Below are positions 39,730 through 48,081 of a stretch of DNA of 64,000 bases, piece after piece. The position numbers and the translations under genes are program-made. The DNA lies in contig CAZDAM010000004.1 in assembly GCA_964503595.1 (NCBI GenBank), positions 1 through 64,000 on the forward strand. Reading direction: 5' to 3'. The notes under the pieces were generated by a model that did not search any database, was not told the DNA's origin, and worked only from the letters and a program-made list of their open reading frames with translations. Position 1 is the first letter of the stretch. Each line of letters opens with the position of its first letter. The DNA is from CAZDAM01 sp964503595 (GTDB taxonomy: Bacteria; Muiribacteriota; UBA6191).

Positions 39730-42700
39730 TGATTTCGGATCTTTCCGTCAGGCGTCCGGTTCTGGCGGTCGTCGCCAATATCCTCGTCGTCGTCTTTGGC
39801 TTTGTGGCTTTTCAGCTTCTGCCATTAAGGCAGTATCCCGATGTCGATGTTCCGGTGATTTCCGTGGAAACGAACTATCCCGGAGCCTCGGCAGAAATTG
39901 TTGAAAACCGTATTACCCGGATCATTGAGGATCGGATTACCGGGATCGAGGGAATCCGCTCGATTTCTTCCGAATCCAGGGACGGGCGCTCTGCAATCAC
40001 GATTGAGTTTCTGGTGGATCGGGACATTGACAAGGCCGCCTCGGATGTTCGGGATCGGGTGGCCAGAGTGCTTAAGGATCTGCCGGTAGAGGCCGATCCT
40101 CCTGAAATTTCCAAAGCGGATTCGGATCAGCGTCCGGTACTTTGGCTGAATGTTGCATCAAGTGCTCTGGATGGCCTGGCCCTTACGGACTGGGTGGAGC
40201 GCAATCTCGTCGATCGCTTTTCCGTGATAGACGGGGTAGCCAGGGTCCGGGTTTCCGGAGCCAAGGTCTATGCCATGCGGATCTGGCTTGACACCGACGC
40301 ACTGGCAGCCCGTCAGATGACGGTTGCGGATGTGGAAAGAGCCCTGAGAGCCCAGAATGTGGAGCTTCCCGGCGGGAGGATTGAAAGCCGGGACATGCAG
40401 TTTGTCGTCCGTCTTCTCAAGAATTTTGAAACCGAGCAAGAATTCGGGGCCATGATCATCGGCCGCCAGCCGGATGGAAGTCTGGTCAGGATCCGCGATA
40501 TCGCCCGTGTGGAACTCGGAGCCAAGGAAGAACGCACGGAATATCGGGGCAATACGGTATCCATGGTGGGCATGGGAATTGTCCGTCAGTCCAAGTCCAA
40601 TACTCTGGATGTGGCAAGGGCCGTAAAAGAGGAAGCCGAAAAGGTTCGCAAGGCCCTGCCGGATTACATCACCCTGCATGATTCCTATGACTCCTCACTT
40701 TTCATTGAGGATTCCATCCGCGAAGTCTATGAAACCCTGGGGACGGCGATTCTTCTGGTTGTTGCGGTTCTATGGCTGTTTCTGGGCTCTCCCCGGGCAG
40801 CGACGGTCCCGGCAGCGACAGTTCCGGTCTCTTTGATCGGAGCCTACCTGATTCTTTATGCCCTCGGTTTTTCGATCAACCTTCTGACCCTTTTGGCTCT
40901 GGTTCTGGCCATTGGTCTGGTGGTGGATGATTCGATCGTCGTACTTGAGAACATTCACCGCAGAATCGAAGAGGGAGAACCTCCATTGCTGGCGGCCTTT
41001 CGGGGTGCCCGTCAGGTGGGTTTTGCCGTGATTGCCACGACAGCCGTGCTGGTGGCTGTGTTTTTGCCCATTACCTTTCTCTCCGGCAATGCTGGCCGGC
41101 TTTTTACGGAGTTTGCCTGGGCCATGGCGGCTGCCGTCATGTTCTCCTCATTCACGGCTTTGACCCTGTCCCCGGTTTTGTGTGCCTGGCTGATCCGTCC
41201 CCATCACCCGGAAAAGAAACCATCCCTGCTTCAACGCATGATTGAAGCTCCTCAGGAATGGCTGAACCGGGTCTATGCCAGAACCCTGCATCCGTTTCTA
41301 AGGGCCTCCTGGCTGATGGTCCCTTTCATGGTTCTGGTTCTGTTCGGAATCCAGTCGTTTCTCAACCGTTTACCGGAAGAGTTTGCCCCAGCCCAGGACA
41401 GCGGCGTGATTTTCATGCGGATTCTGGCTCCTGAGGGGTCTTCCTTTGCCTATGTTCAGAAACATCTGCGCCAGATTGAGGAAATTCTGATGCCCTATGT
41501 TGAGAACAAGGAGGTCAAACGCCTTCTGGTGAGGGCCCCAGGTGGTTTTGATGTGACTCTGGCGGCCAATGATGGCCGGGGCATTCTGGTGATGGAGCCC
41601 TGGTTTCATCGCAGTCGTTCCAGTTTTGAAATTCTTGCCGAGATCCGGCAGAAAATGAAGGCCATTCCGGGAGTGCAGGTTTTTGCCAACATCCCGCAGC
41701 GCTTAAGTGGGGGCAGTGGAGATCCGGTTGAATTTGTACTGGGCGGACCCAGCTACCGTCTTCTGGGTGAGTGGCAGCAGATCCTTCTGAAGAAGGCGGA
41801 AGAATTCGGCGGCTTTGTGGATCTGGATACGGATTTCAAGGAGACCCGTCCTCAGATGCTGGTCAGGATTCTGACAGAAAGAGCAGGAATTCTGGGAGTT
41901 TCCGTGGAAACGATTGGCCGGACTCTGGAAACCGTTCTGGGTTCCCGCCGGGTGACAACCTTCACCGATGGAGGCGAGGAATATGACGTTGTCCTGGAGG
42001 GCCGTAAGGGTGGTTTTCACAATCTTGAGGATGTGATGAATCTGCGGGTTCGATCGGATTCCACCGGAGAACTGGTTCCGCTTGCGGACCTGATTGAAGT
42101 TGCTGAACAGTCCGGAGCCCCTGTCCTTCGCAGATTCAACCGGGTCCGGGCGGTGACCCTGACGGCGGGACTGAAGCCCGGTTATTCCTTGAGCGAGGCT
42201 CTCACATTTCTGGAAAAAGTGACCAGGGAAGAACTGCCCGATGCGGCGGTTGTGGATTACAAGGGTGAGTCCCGCGAGTTCATGGATTCCAAAAGTGCCG
42301 GAAACTGGGTTTTCGTACTGGCCCTTCTGATTGTCTATCTGGTTCTGGCCGCCCAGTTTGAGTCGTTTCTGACTCCGCTTGTGATTCTTCTGGCTGTTCC
42401 TCTGGCGGTGTTTGGAGCCTTTGGCGGGCTTCTGATTCATGCTCAGACCCTGAACATGTTTTCCTGGATTGGCATGATCATGCTCATCGGACTTGCGGCC
42501 AAAAACGGGATTCTGATTGTTGAGTTTTCCAATCAGCTCAGAGATGAGGGAATTCCCTTTGAAGAAGCGATTGAGAGGGCAGCTCAATCCAGGTTCAGGC
42601 CCATTCTGATGACAGCCATTACCACGATGGCCGGAGCAATTCCCCTGATTCTTGCTACCAACGCAGGTTCCGAGCTTCGGGTTGTGATTGGGGTCGTGGT

Positions 42701-42839
42701 GCTTTACGGGGTTGGTGCGGCCACTTTCTTTACCCTGTACGTCATTCCCATGGCCTATCGCCTGCTGGCCAGAAGAGCCTCGACTCCACGGCAGAATGAA
42801 AACCGCCTGGAAGAGCTCATCAAATCGCTTGGTGAGTGA
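39726..42839 (+). CDS. RND multidrug efflux permease (HAE1-type)
   Basis: A 1037-aa proton-driven inner-membrane pump. The N-terminal helix (RPVLAVVANILVVVFGFVAF) and PLRQYPDVDVP...ETNYPGASAE open the first porter domain. Proton-relay residues are in LVVDDSIVVLENIHR (TM4, paired Asp) and the symmetrical LIGLAAKNGILIVEFSN (TM10 Lys). Length and two-fold repeat fit AcrB/MexF-like HAE1 pumps. Substrates are unpredictable. No outer-membrane factor gene of the TolC type follows. The 3' end overlaps the convergent nucleotidyltransferase gene by 20 bp. Confidence 0.95.
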   Translation: MMISDLSVRRPVLAVVANILVVVFGFVAFQLLPLRQYPDVDVPVISVETNYPGASAEIVENRITRIIEDRITGIEGIRSISSESRDGRSAITIEFLVDRDIDKAASDVRDRVARVLKDLPVEADPPEISKADSDQRPVLWLNVASSALDGLALTDWVERNLVDRFSVIDGVARVRVSGAKVYAMRIWLDTDALAARQMTVADVERALRAQNVELPGGRIESRDMQFVVRLLKNFETEQEFGAMIIGRQPDGSLVRIRDIARVELGAKEERTEYRGNTVSMVGMGIVRQSKSNTLDVARAVKEEAEKVRKALPDYITLHDSYDSSLFIEDSIREVYETLGTAILLVVAVLWLFLGSPRAATVPAATVPVSLIGAYLILYALGFSINLLTLLALVLAIGLVVDDSIVVLENIHRRIEEGEPPLLAAFRGARQVGFAVIATTAVLVAVFLPITFLSGNAGRLFTEFAWAMAAAVMFSSFTALTLSPVLCAWLIRPHHPEKKPSLLQRMIEAPQEWLNRVYARTLHPFLRASWLMVPFMVLVLFGIQSFLNRLPEEFAPAQDSGVIFMRILAPEGSSFAYVQKHLRQIEEILMPYVENKEVKRLLVRAPGGFDVTLAANDGRGILVMEPWFHRSRSSFEILAEIRQKMKAIPGVQVFANIPQRLSGGSGDPVEFVLGGPSYRLLGEWQQILLKKAEEFGGFVDLDTDFKETRPQMLVRILTERAGILGVSVETIGRTLETVLGSRRVTTFTDGGEEYDVVLEGRKGGFHNLEDVMNLRVRSDSTGELVPLADLIEVAEQSGAPVLRRFNRVRAVTLTAGLKPGYSLSEALTFLEKVTREELPDAAVVDYKGESREFMDSKSAGNWVFVLALLIVYLVLAAQFESFLTPLVILLAVPLAVFGAFGGLLIHAQTLNMFSWIGMIMLIGLAAKNGILIVEFSNQLRDEGIPFEEAIERAAQSRFRPILMTAITTMAGAIPLILATNAGSELRVVIGVVVLYGVGAATFFTLYVIPMAYRLLARRASTPRQNENRLEELIKSLGE

Positions 42840-44109
42840 GTTCGGCCCGGACTTCAGCTTCTGTTTTCCCGTGAAGCTGAAGTTCCCGGGCTCTTAACAC
42901 CAGAAGTTCAAATCCGGGTCCGGGCTTGAGTCCCCACTGCATCAAAGCTTTTCCGTTGATGCGGGGAGGGCGATTCTCAGGTAAATCCGGCAGGGTTTTC
43001 TGATGGGCCTTCTTGAAATGCTCAAACAGAAAGAGGGCGTCCCTACCGGTGTGCGATTCCAGGGTTTTCTCGGTGAAGGCCAGGGGGCTTTCATGCTCAA
43101 GAGCCAAGACAAGATCCACAAAACTCTGTAGAACGCCGCGGACATAGCGGGGATTGGGAAAGTGCAGGGCAATCAGATCCTGCTCAATTTCCCGAAGGCC
43201 CTTGTCTTCGGGGCAATGGAAGTCATGGAGGGCCAGCCAGGGCAGAATCAGGGCCGCATTGGCAATTTCCCGGCTTGGCAGGGGGTCTGGCAGCATCCAG
43301 CCGGGTGGATTGACTTTCAGATAGGAGAGCCGGTTGAGACAGGCTGGAAAGATGTCATAGGCAATCAGATCCTCAAGCATCCCGGAGGGGTTGGCTTCCA
43401 TGGCCTTCAGGACCTCGTCCTGAATCCGATCCGGAGAAATTGTGGGGAGCAGTTTCAGACTCTGTTCCTGCATGGTACGGGATAGGGCGGCATCCGGTAT
43501 GAAACCCTTCTGGTGCTTGAAGCGAAGAGCCCGAAGAATTCTTAGGGGATCTTCTTCAAAGCGTTCTTCGGGGATTCCCACAGCCCGGAGTCTGCGCTCC
43601 TTCAGATCGGTAAGCCCGTCAAAGAAATCATGCAGGGTAAACTCGATTTCCCCGTTTGAAGCCCTGAGATGAAGCATGAGGGCATTGACGGTGAAATCCC
43701 GCCGGGCAGCATCTTCTCTGGCCGAAACCTGATCGGCAAAGATGGTGAAATCCCGGTGGCCGGGACCCGTAGAAGATTCAGTGCGGGCAAGGGCCACATC
43801 CAAAGCTTCGTCGGAATCGAACAGGTGGATTTTGAAAACAGGGAAACTGACTCCCACTTTCTGGAAGGTGCGGATCATTTTCTGGCCCTTAAGCTGGGCC
43901 AGGGTTTTTGCAACGGCCTTTTCTTCTGAATCTGCGACCATCAGATCCAGATCCTTGATCTTCTGATGCCCGGAAAGAACATCCCGGATGGTTCCGCCCA
44001 CGGCCCACACGGATGCACTTTCGGGAACATGGGAGCAGAGGTTTAAAATGAATGCGTGGGTCCCTGGGAGTTCACCCAGATAATTCTTCAAAGCGCCAAG
44101 GTCTGTCAT
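42820..44109 (-). CDS. Poly(A) polymerase/tRNA nucleotidyltransferase family protein
   Basis: A 429-aa class II nucleotidyltransferase. The N-terminal catalytic motifs are clear: VWAVGGTIRDVL, KDLDLMV (metal-binding DxD), ARRDFTVNALML and EEDPLRILRALRF. The remaining part is helical and may bind RNA. The family adds CCA to tRNA or poly(A) tails; the two cannot be told apart reliably here. I start at ATG 44109 (MTDLGALKNYLG) because a promoter with exact spacing ends 6 nt before it, whereas longer in-frame starts run through that promoter. There is no Shine-Dalgarno, so the mRNA is probably leaderless. Confidence 0.88.
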   Translation of the reverse strand: MTDLGALKNYLGELPGTHAFILNLCSHVPESASVWAVGGTIRDVLSGHQKIKDLDLMVADSEEKAVAKTLAQLKGQKMIRTFQKVGVSFPVFKIHLFDSDEALDVALARTESSTGPGHRDFTIFADQVSAREDAARRDFTVNALMLHLRASNGEIEFTLHDFFDGLTDLKERRLRAVGIPEERFEEDPLRILRALRFKHQKGFIPDAALSRTMQEQSLKLLPTISPDRIQDEVLKAMEANPSGMLEDLIAYDIFPACLNRLSYLKVNPPGWMLPDPLPSREIANAALILPWLALHDFHCPEDKGLREIEQDLIALHFPNPRYVRGVLQSFVDLVLALEHESPLAFTEKTLESHTGRDALFLFEHFKKAHQKTLPDLPENRPPRINGKALMQWGLKPGPGFELLVLRARELQLHGKTEAEVRAELTHQAI

Positions 44110-44115
44110 GTCGGC

Positions 44116-44144
44116 AGAATAAAAAACTTCCGGGAGCCTGTCCA
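44116..44144 (-). promoter_or_regulatory. Leaderless promoter of the nucleotidyltransferase gene
   Basis: On the minus strand TGGACA (44144-44139) and TATTCT (44121-44116) are exactly 17 bp apart, and GCCGAC (6 nt) separates the -10 from the ATG. This is the clearest case of leaderless spacing in the window. Confidence 0.75.
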
Positions 44145-44213
44145 GCTTGTGAGGGTGGGGGGGCTTTGTTAGACTGGGTCCGTTCAAGGTTCAGATAGTC
44201 AGGATAGAAAGTT

Positions 44214-44576
44214 ATGTTGTTTCATGAATCCGCATTTCGGGAAAGCATGGGGCAGGACCCCTATCTGATGGCGGATATTGTCCGATTGAGCCTTGAAGAT
44301 CTGCCTGCTCAGGAAACCCGCTTGAAAGAGCACAGGGAATCGAAGAACTGGGAGCAGGTCAGCCGTAGTGCGCACGCCATCAAGGGTGTGGCCCTGTCCC
44401 TGTCGGCACAGGAGCTCTCCGCCGTGGCACAGCGCCTGGAAGCGGCTTCCAGAACACCGGATTTTGAAGAGTTCAGCCTGATTGATGATGTCAGTGCCCT
44501 GCTTGAAACAACCAGCCAGGCTCTGAGTGAATTTCTCAGAAAAATCGAAGCAGAAATCAGCGAATCAGAAGCCTAG
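44214..44576 (+). CDS. Histidine phosphotransfer (HPt) domain protein
   Basis: A 120-aa, all-helical single-domain protein. The phospho-acceptor is His54 in SAHAIKGVALSLSA, the H-x-x-K-G motif of HPt domains, here followed by Ser where many have Gly. It should relay phosphate between a hybrid sensor kinase and a response regulator; neither is encoded nearby, so it is an orphan. An AGGA nine bases upstream serves ATG 44214. It is transcribed divergently from the nucleotidyltransferase gene and its stop overlaps the porin gene stop by 4 bp. Confidence 0.85.
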   Translation: MLFHESAFRESMGQDPYLMADIVRLSLEDLPAQETRLKEHRESKNWEQVSRSAHAIKGVALSLSAQELSAVAQRLEAASRTPDFEEFSLIDDVSALLETTSQALSEFLRKIEAEISESEA

Positions 44577-45961
44577 AACATCAGGTTTGAGCCCATATAG
44601 AACCATTGGGCACCGTCAGCTTCGGGAACCAGGGTCCTGGTTGCATCTCCCCCGTTCAGATAGGCATAGCCACTGAAGATGGCCAGGTCTTCGCGCCATT
44701 GCTTTTCGTAGCGCAGGCTCATTTCCTGACCAATATCCCGTGAACGGTTGGTGATGGCTGCGGCATAGCGGCCCAGAATTCCTCCGCTGCTGGAATAGAT
44801 CGAATCCCCGGTATCATCCATCTTCAGATCGGCAAGTTTCAGACGCATGCGGGAATCGGACTGAGGGCGCCAGGTGGCCTGAATCTGGGTTTCGTTGACA
44901 TTCTGAAAGGCAAAGATGTCCTGGATACCGGCAGTCTCGTGCAGGGCCCCATAAAGCGGGCGGAAGGTGTTGGTAAATCCGGAGGAACCACTGGCCCGGT
45001 TGTAGGCAACCCTGAAATCATGCTGGTGGCGACTTCGGGTATGGTAATCAAGCCCGACTCTTAGCATATCGCCGCCCTGATCCACGGTTCCGAGTTCCCC
45101 ATCATGCCAGGCAGCCGTGGCATCTGCTTCAATGCGGTTGTCCCGAAAATTCAGGCCGACTCCGTAAGTGGAGAGGGACAGATCGGTCTGGGCGTTGCGG
45201 TTATGCAGCCAGAACAGGTCCAGATCCATGTTCTCATCGGCGCGAAAATGTCCCCAGAGTCCGGCCAGATCCACATCGTCCTGATGAATCATGGCAGCGT
45301 TGCCAGCTGTGGGTTTGGTGTAGAAGGCATCCAGGGATTCACCATCCTTAAAGCGGCGGCTGATCCGGATTCCATCAAAGAACTGACCGCGGTTGTCCCA
45401 TTCTTCCCAGCCCAGAAGGCTGCCATCCCCAAAATGAAGTTTCTGGCGGCCAACGATGACTTCAGACCCGTGAATCCAGTCATCAAAGCTGAGATTCAGG
45501 AGCTCGAAATAGGTATTGTTCTGGCGGGATGCCGAATTCTGGTCACCCCATTCGCGGGTATCGATAAGCCGGGCTTCGAGGCGGGCTCCGGGACGAATCT
45601 GGGTCTCAAGGCCCAGGCGGGCTCTCTGGCCGATGAAACTTGTGTTGGAAAAACGCTTTCCGGGGAAATCGTTGAGGCGCATGGATTCCCAGCGATGACG
45701 GATGGATGCGTCAATCTGGGCGTCTTCAAGCCAGGAGGGAAGTCTGTCTTCTGAAGGAGGGGCGGCGATGACCCGGACTTCCTTTTCGATTTCCAGATCT
45801 GTTGAGGTGGTGTGAATGGCCTTGAGATCGGATTCCAGCTGGAAGAGCTTCTTGATCAGAAGGGCATTGCTTTCCTTGAGCAGACGAACATCCTCGGATG
45901 TGTCTGCGATCGCGTTTGAAAGCAAACCCCAAAACAAGGCAAAACAAAATACCCTACGCAC
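44573..45961 (-). CDS. Outer-membrane porin, alginate-export-like
   Basis: A 462-aa predicted outer-membrane protein. A signal peptide (VFCFALFWGLLSNAIA) precedes a short coiled coil (EDVRLLKESNALLIKKLFQLESDLKAI). A large beta barrel (about 75-462) follows, with alternating strands and motifs like WESMRLNDFPG, GQRARLGLETQI, EVIVGRQKLHFGDGSLLGWEEWDNRGQFFDGIRI, as in the alginate-export barrel family, and ends in a terminal Phe (MGSNLMF). I choose GTG 45961 because AAAAGGAG lies six bases upstream; a TTG at 45988 is possible. The start codon falls inside a long RNA stem (45950-46024). Confidence 0.78.
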   Translation of the reverse strand: MRRVFCFALFWGLLSNAIADTSEDVRLLKESNALLIKKLFQLESDLKAIHTTSTDLEIEKEVRVIAAPPSEDRLPSWLEDAQIDASIRHRWESMRLNDFPGKRFSNTSFIGQRARLGLETQIRPGARLEARLIDTREWGDQNSASRQNNTYFELLNLSFDDWIHGSEVIVGRQKLHFGDGSLLGWEEWDNRGQFFDGIRISRRFKDGESLDAFYTKPTAGNAAMIHQDDVDLAGLWGHFRADENMDLDLFWLHNRNAQTDLSLSTYGVGLNFRDNRIEADATAAWHDGELGTVDQGGDMLRVGLDYHTRSRHQHDFRVAYNRASGSSGFTNTFRPLYGALHETAGIQDIFAFQNVNETQIQATWRPQSDSRMRLKLADLKMDDTGDSIYSSSGGILGRYAAAITNRSRDIGQEMSLRYEKQWREDLAIFSGYAYLNGGDATRTLVPEADGAQWFYMGSNLMF

Positions 45962-46024
45962 AGCCAACTCCTTTTCTGCTGCGAACAATCTTCCGTGACG
46001 ATTGCGCTGGCTATGCGTAGGGTA
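45950..46024 (-). promoter_or_regulatory. Long stem-loop pairing the porin start codon (candidate attenuator or RNA switch)
   Basis: Arms 45950-45965 and 46009-46024 form a 16-bp stem. Fifteen pairs are Watson-Crick and one is G-U in the minus-strand RNA (it would be a C-A mismatch in the plus-strand RNA), so the structure belongs to the porin transcript. The GTG start (45961-45959) is paired, while the Shine-Dalgarno (45975-45968) sits in a 15-nt internal loop. An inner stem pairs 45986-45990 with 46000-46004 and 45981-45983 with 46005-46007. After the stem the RNA reads UUUUGUUUU, so it might also act as a terminator. Confidence 0.7.
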
Positions 46025-46037
46025 TCGACAAAATGGA

Positions 46038-46856
46038 CTAGTTCAGGAAGCCCTTTTGTCCAATTTGTTCCACAAATTCAGGATGATCAATGAAGGGATT
46101 GCGGTTGCGCTGGTGCTCAAAAATTACTTCGTTGCGCTGCCGCTCTTTCTCATCCACGGGATCGTTTTTGTGCCATTCCATGAACATGGGAATGCGGGAG
46201 ATCAGGAAGTCGTGAGCGTTGGTTCCTTTTTGGAAAATGGAGCGGTTGTGGTAGCGCATCCAGAAGTAAAGCATGGCACGGGCAACGTTGCCCTTGACTC
46301 CATCCCATGGCTCGAAGATTTCGGAATGATCCAGCTTGCTGCCGGCGGAAGTCTGATACTTCACGTTGTTGGCAGTTCCGAATGCATAGTGGGAACGGCG
46401 ACCGTTGGGAACGGACAGTGTTGGAAACAGGTGGTGCATGTCGGAGCGCATTGGATAGCCTTTGCCGAATTTGGACTGGGGCCAGACGTGCTCACAGTTG
46501 ACGAAGTCACCGGACTTTCCATCCTGATTCTGATCTCCGCGCTCATTGAAATCAAAGCCCTTGCCCTGAATTCTCAAATCGCTGTAGTAGGCGTAAACGG
46601 CACTTCCATCATTATCAGCTTCGTTGTAGAGGACGCCACGGGCTCCACCGTATCCCAGATCGCGGTAGTTTTCTCCGGTCTTGCGGTGCAGGGCATCAAA
46701 AAGCTGGCTGCCAGTCAGGCCTTCCATACCTTCATAGTAGTCACTGCGGACTTCTTCAGCCTCATAGATTGCGGCAAAGTTATCAGTACGTACAGAGGGT
46801 TCAATCGCAAATACAGCGGCACTAAGCAGGGTCGCGGTGAACAGTTTTTTCAGCAT
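46038..46856 (-). CDS. Secreted endonuclease I family nuclease (second)
   Basis: A 272-aa exported nuclease related to endonuclease I/extracellular RNase Bsn. A signal peptide (LFTATLLSAAVFA) precedes the catalytic region NCEHVWPQS (His123), followed by DMHHLFPTLSVPNGRRS and GNVARAMLYFWMRY, all typical. A DQNQDGKSGD stretch (108-117) resembles a calcium loop. It shares only the fold motifs with the nuclease at 1484-2461. Shine-Dalgarno AAAGGAG and a promoter at 46885-46912 are clear. Nucleic-acid scavenging or attack on other cells are both plausible roles. Confidence 0.9.
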   Translation of the reverse strand: MLKKLFTATLLSAAVFAIEPSVRTDNFAAIYEAEEVRSDYYEGMEGLTGSQLFDALHRKTGENYRDLGYGGARGVLYNEADNDGSAVYAYYSDLRIQGKGFDFNERGDQNQDGKSGDFVNCEHVWPQSKFGKGYPMRSDMHHLFPTLSVPNGRRSHYAFGTANNVKYQTSAGSKLDHSEIFEPWDGVKGNVARAMLYFWMRYHNRSIFQKGTNAHDFLISRIPMFMEWHKNDPVDEKERQRNEVIFEHQRNRNPFIDHPEFVEQIGQKGFLN

Positions 46857-46884
46857 GCAAACTCCTTTCAGGTTTGGGACTTAC

Positions 46885-46912
46885 AGTCTAAGGATCATAA
46901 AAAGATCGTCAA
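46885..46912 (-). promoter_or_regulatory. Promoter of the second endonuclease I gene
   Basis: On the minus strand TTGACG (46912-46907) and TAGACT (46890-46885) are 16 bp apart, with a start near 46878 and a leader of about 22 nt that includes a Shine-Dalgarno. Confidence 0.72.
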
Positions 46913-46929
46913 CTGTGCGGGTGGTTTTT

Positions 46930-48000
46930 TTAGCGGCGGATTTCAATCTCGCTGGCTTCGGATGGATGAAAAGGTAGAGTCATCATCTGTGGGGTTTCTT
47001 CCTGGGGCTGAGAACCCTTGGGGAAAAGCTCGGCAATCAGGGGCCGGTGATCGGAAGGATCCCGGTTGATAAGGTCCACGCGGGTATCGACCTTGAGATT
47101 GGCAAAGCGGTAGGCAATCCAGGGTGAAGTGATGATGTAGTCCAGGCGGGTTTTGTAGGAGCCCAGGAAACGGAATTTGCCTCCGGCCTTCAGCCATTTG
47201 CTGACGAGATGGGTGTAGTTGTCCGGAATGCTGGCATCAGCAAACAGGTCCCGGTAAAGGATGATGTTTTCGGGTTCATACCCATAGGCGTAGCGCGATT
47301 CTCCGGAGATTTCCTCCAGAATCATGGAGTTGGGGACATCATTCAGATCCCCCATCAGAACCAGGCTGACACCGGGCTTGTCCAGTTCTTCCATACGCTT
47401 TCTGATGGTGCGGGCCTGAGTCAGGCGCTTGAAGTCCGAATCGGTGCCGCCAATCTGGCTTTTTAAGTGAGCCACCAGAAAGGTCAGGGCTTCTCCGGTC
47501 TGTTTCCAGATCAGGGGGACGGTCAGAAGTCCCTTGGAAAGCCCTCTTTTGGGCAGGTTGACGATGATTTCTCCGTGACTGGAAACCTCATAGCCGGTAG
47601 CCAGATCAAGACCGGATTCACTAAGGCCAGCGGCCTCCAGAACTTCCGGATCATAAAGCAGGGCTACATCCTGACCGGTAAAGGTATCAAGGCTTTCAAA
47701 ATGTTCAATGACATAGGGTTTCTGAAGCTTTGCCACCAGATCTTCCAGAACAGCGCGGTTTTCCACTTCCTGAAGAGCCAGGACATGGGGCTGGTTTCTC
47801 AGAATGACGGCGGCCGTTTTCTGAAGCTTTTCCTCGTAGTTTTCCGGAATCTGCTCCTGATCAATCTCAACATCCGGATCATCGAGGGTATCGAACAGAA
47901 ACCGGGCATTCCAGGTCATGATCCGAAGACTTGAGAGTTCCTGGGCAAACACATTGGCGGCAAGAAGCAACCCGAGAAGGGGCAACAGAATTCTTCGCAT
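46930..48000 (-). CDS. Secreted endonuclease/exonuclease/phosphatase-family protein
   Basis: A 356-aa EEP-fold hydrolase with signal peptide (LLPLLGLLLAANVFA). Metal and catalytic motifs are in order: MTWNARFLFD (Asn31), LALQEVEN (Glu78), LMGDLNDVPNS and the C-terminal SDHRPLIAEL. The FLGSYKTRLDYI block fits the nuclease rather than phosphatase branch. It lies just upstream of the second endonuclease I gene, which has its own promoter. No Shine-Dalgarno is seen; its -10 is 9 nt from the ATG, so the leader would be only 2-3 nt. Confidence 0.88.
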   Translation of the reverse strand: MRRILLPLLGLLLAANVFAQELSSLRIMTWNARFLFDTLDDPDVEIDQEQIPENYEEKLQKTAAVILRNQPHVLALQEVENRAVLEDLVAKLQKPYVIEHFESLDTFTGQDVALLYDPEVLEAAGLSESGLDLATGYEVSSHGEIIVNLPKRGLSKGLLTVPLIWKQTGEALTFLVAHLKSQIGGTDSDFKRLTQARTIRKRMEELDKPGVSLVLMGDLNDVPNSMILEEISGESRYAYGYEPENIILYRDLFADASIPDNYTHLVSKWLKAGGKFRFLGSYKTRLDYIITSPWIAYRFANLKVDTRVDLINRDPSDHRPLIAELFPKGSQPQEETPQMMTLPFHPSEASEIEIRR

Positions 48001-48009
48001 GGTGCACGA

Positions 48010-48037
48010 AGTATAATCCCGGGATGAAACACGTCAA
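48010..48037 (-). promoter_or_regulatory. Promoter of the EEP nuclease gene, overlapping a rightward -10
   Basis: On the minus strand TTGACG (48037-48032) and TATACT (48015-48010) are 16 bp apart. On the plus strand the same bases carry TATAAT at 48012-48017, so two opposed -10 elements share four base pairs. Confidence 0.7.
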
Positions 48038-48046
48038 GGGGGGGTC

Positions 48047-48075
48047 TTGCTGATTTGAAGAATTCGATCTACGAT
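48047..48075 (+). promoter_or_regulatory. Probable leaderless promoter of the DUF1232 gene
   Basis: TTGCTG (48047-48052) and TACGAT (48070-48075) are 17 bp apart, and AGATCC (6 nt) separates the -10 from ATG 48082. No Shine-Dalgarno is visible. Confidence 0.5.
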
Positions 48076-48081
48076 AGATCC

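Noticed and set aside
41703..42587. 294-residue minus-strand frame inside the RND permease gene
   Set aside because: Shadow of a well-conserved gene, low-complexity His/Gln-rich translation, no start signals.
48024..48053. Nine-residue ORF as an annotated gene
   Set aside because: The frame is real, but too short to support without transcript or conservation data; kept only in a finding.
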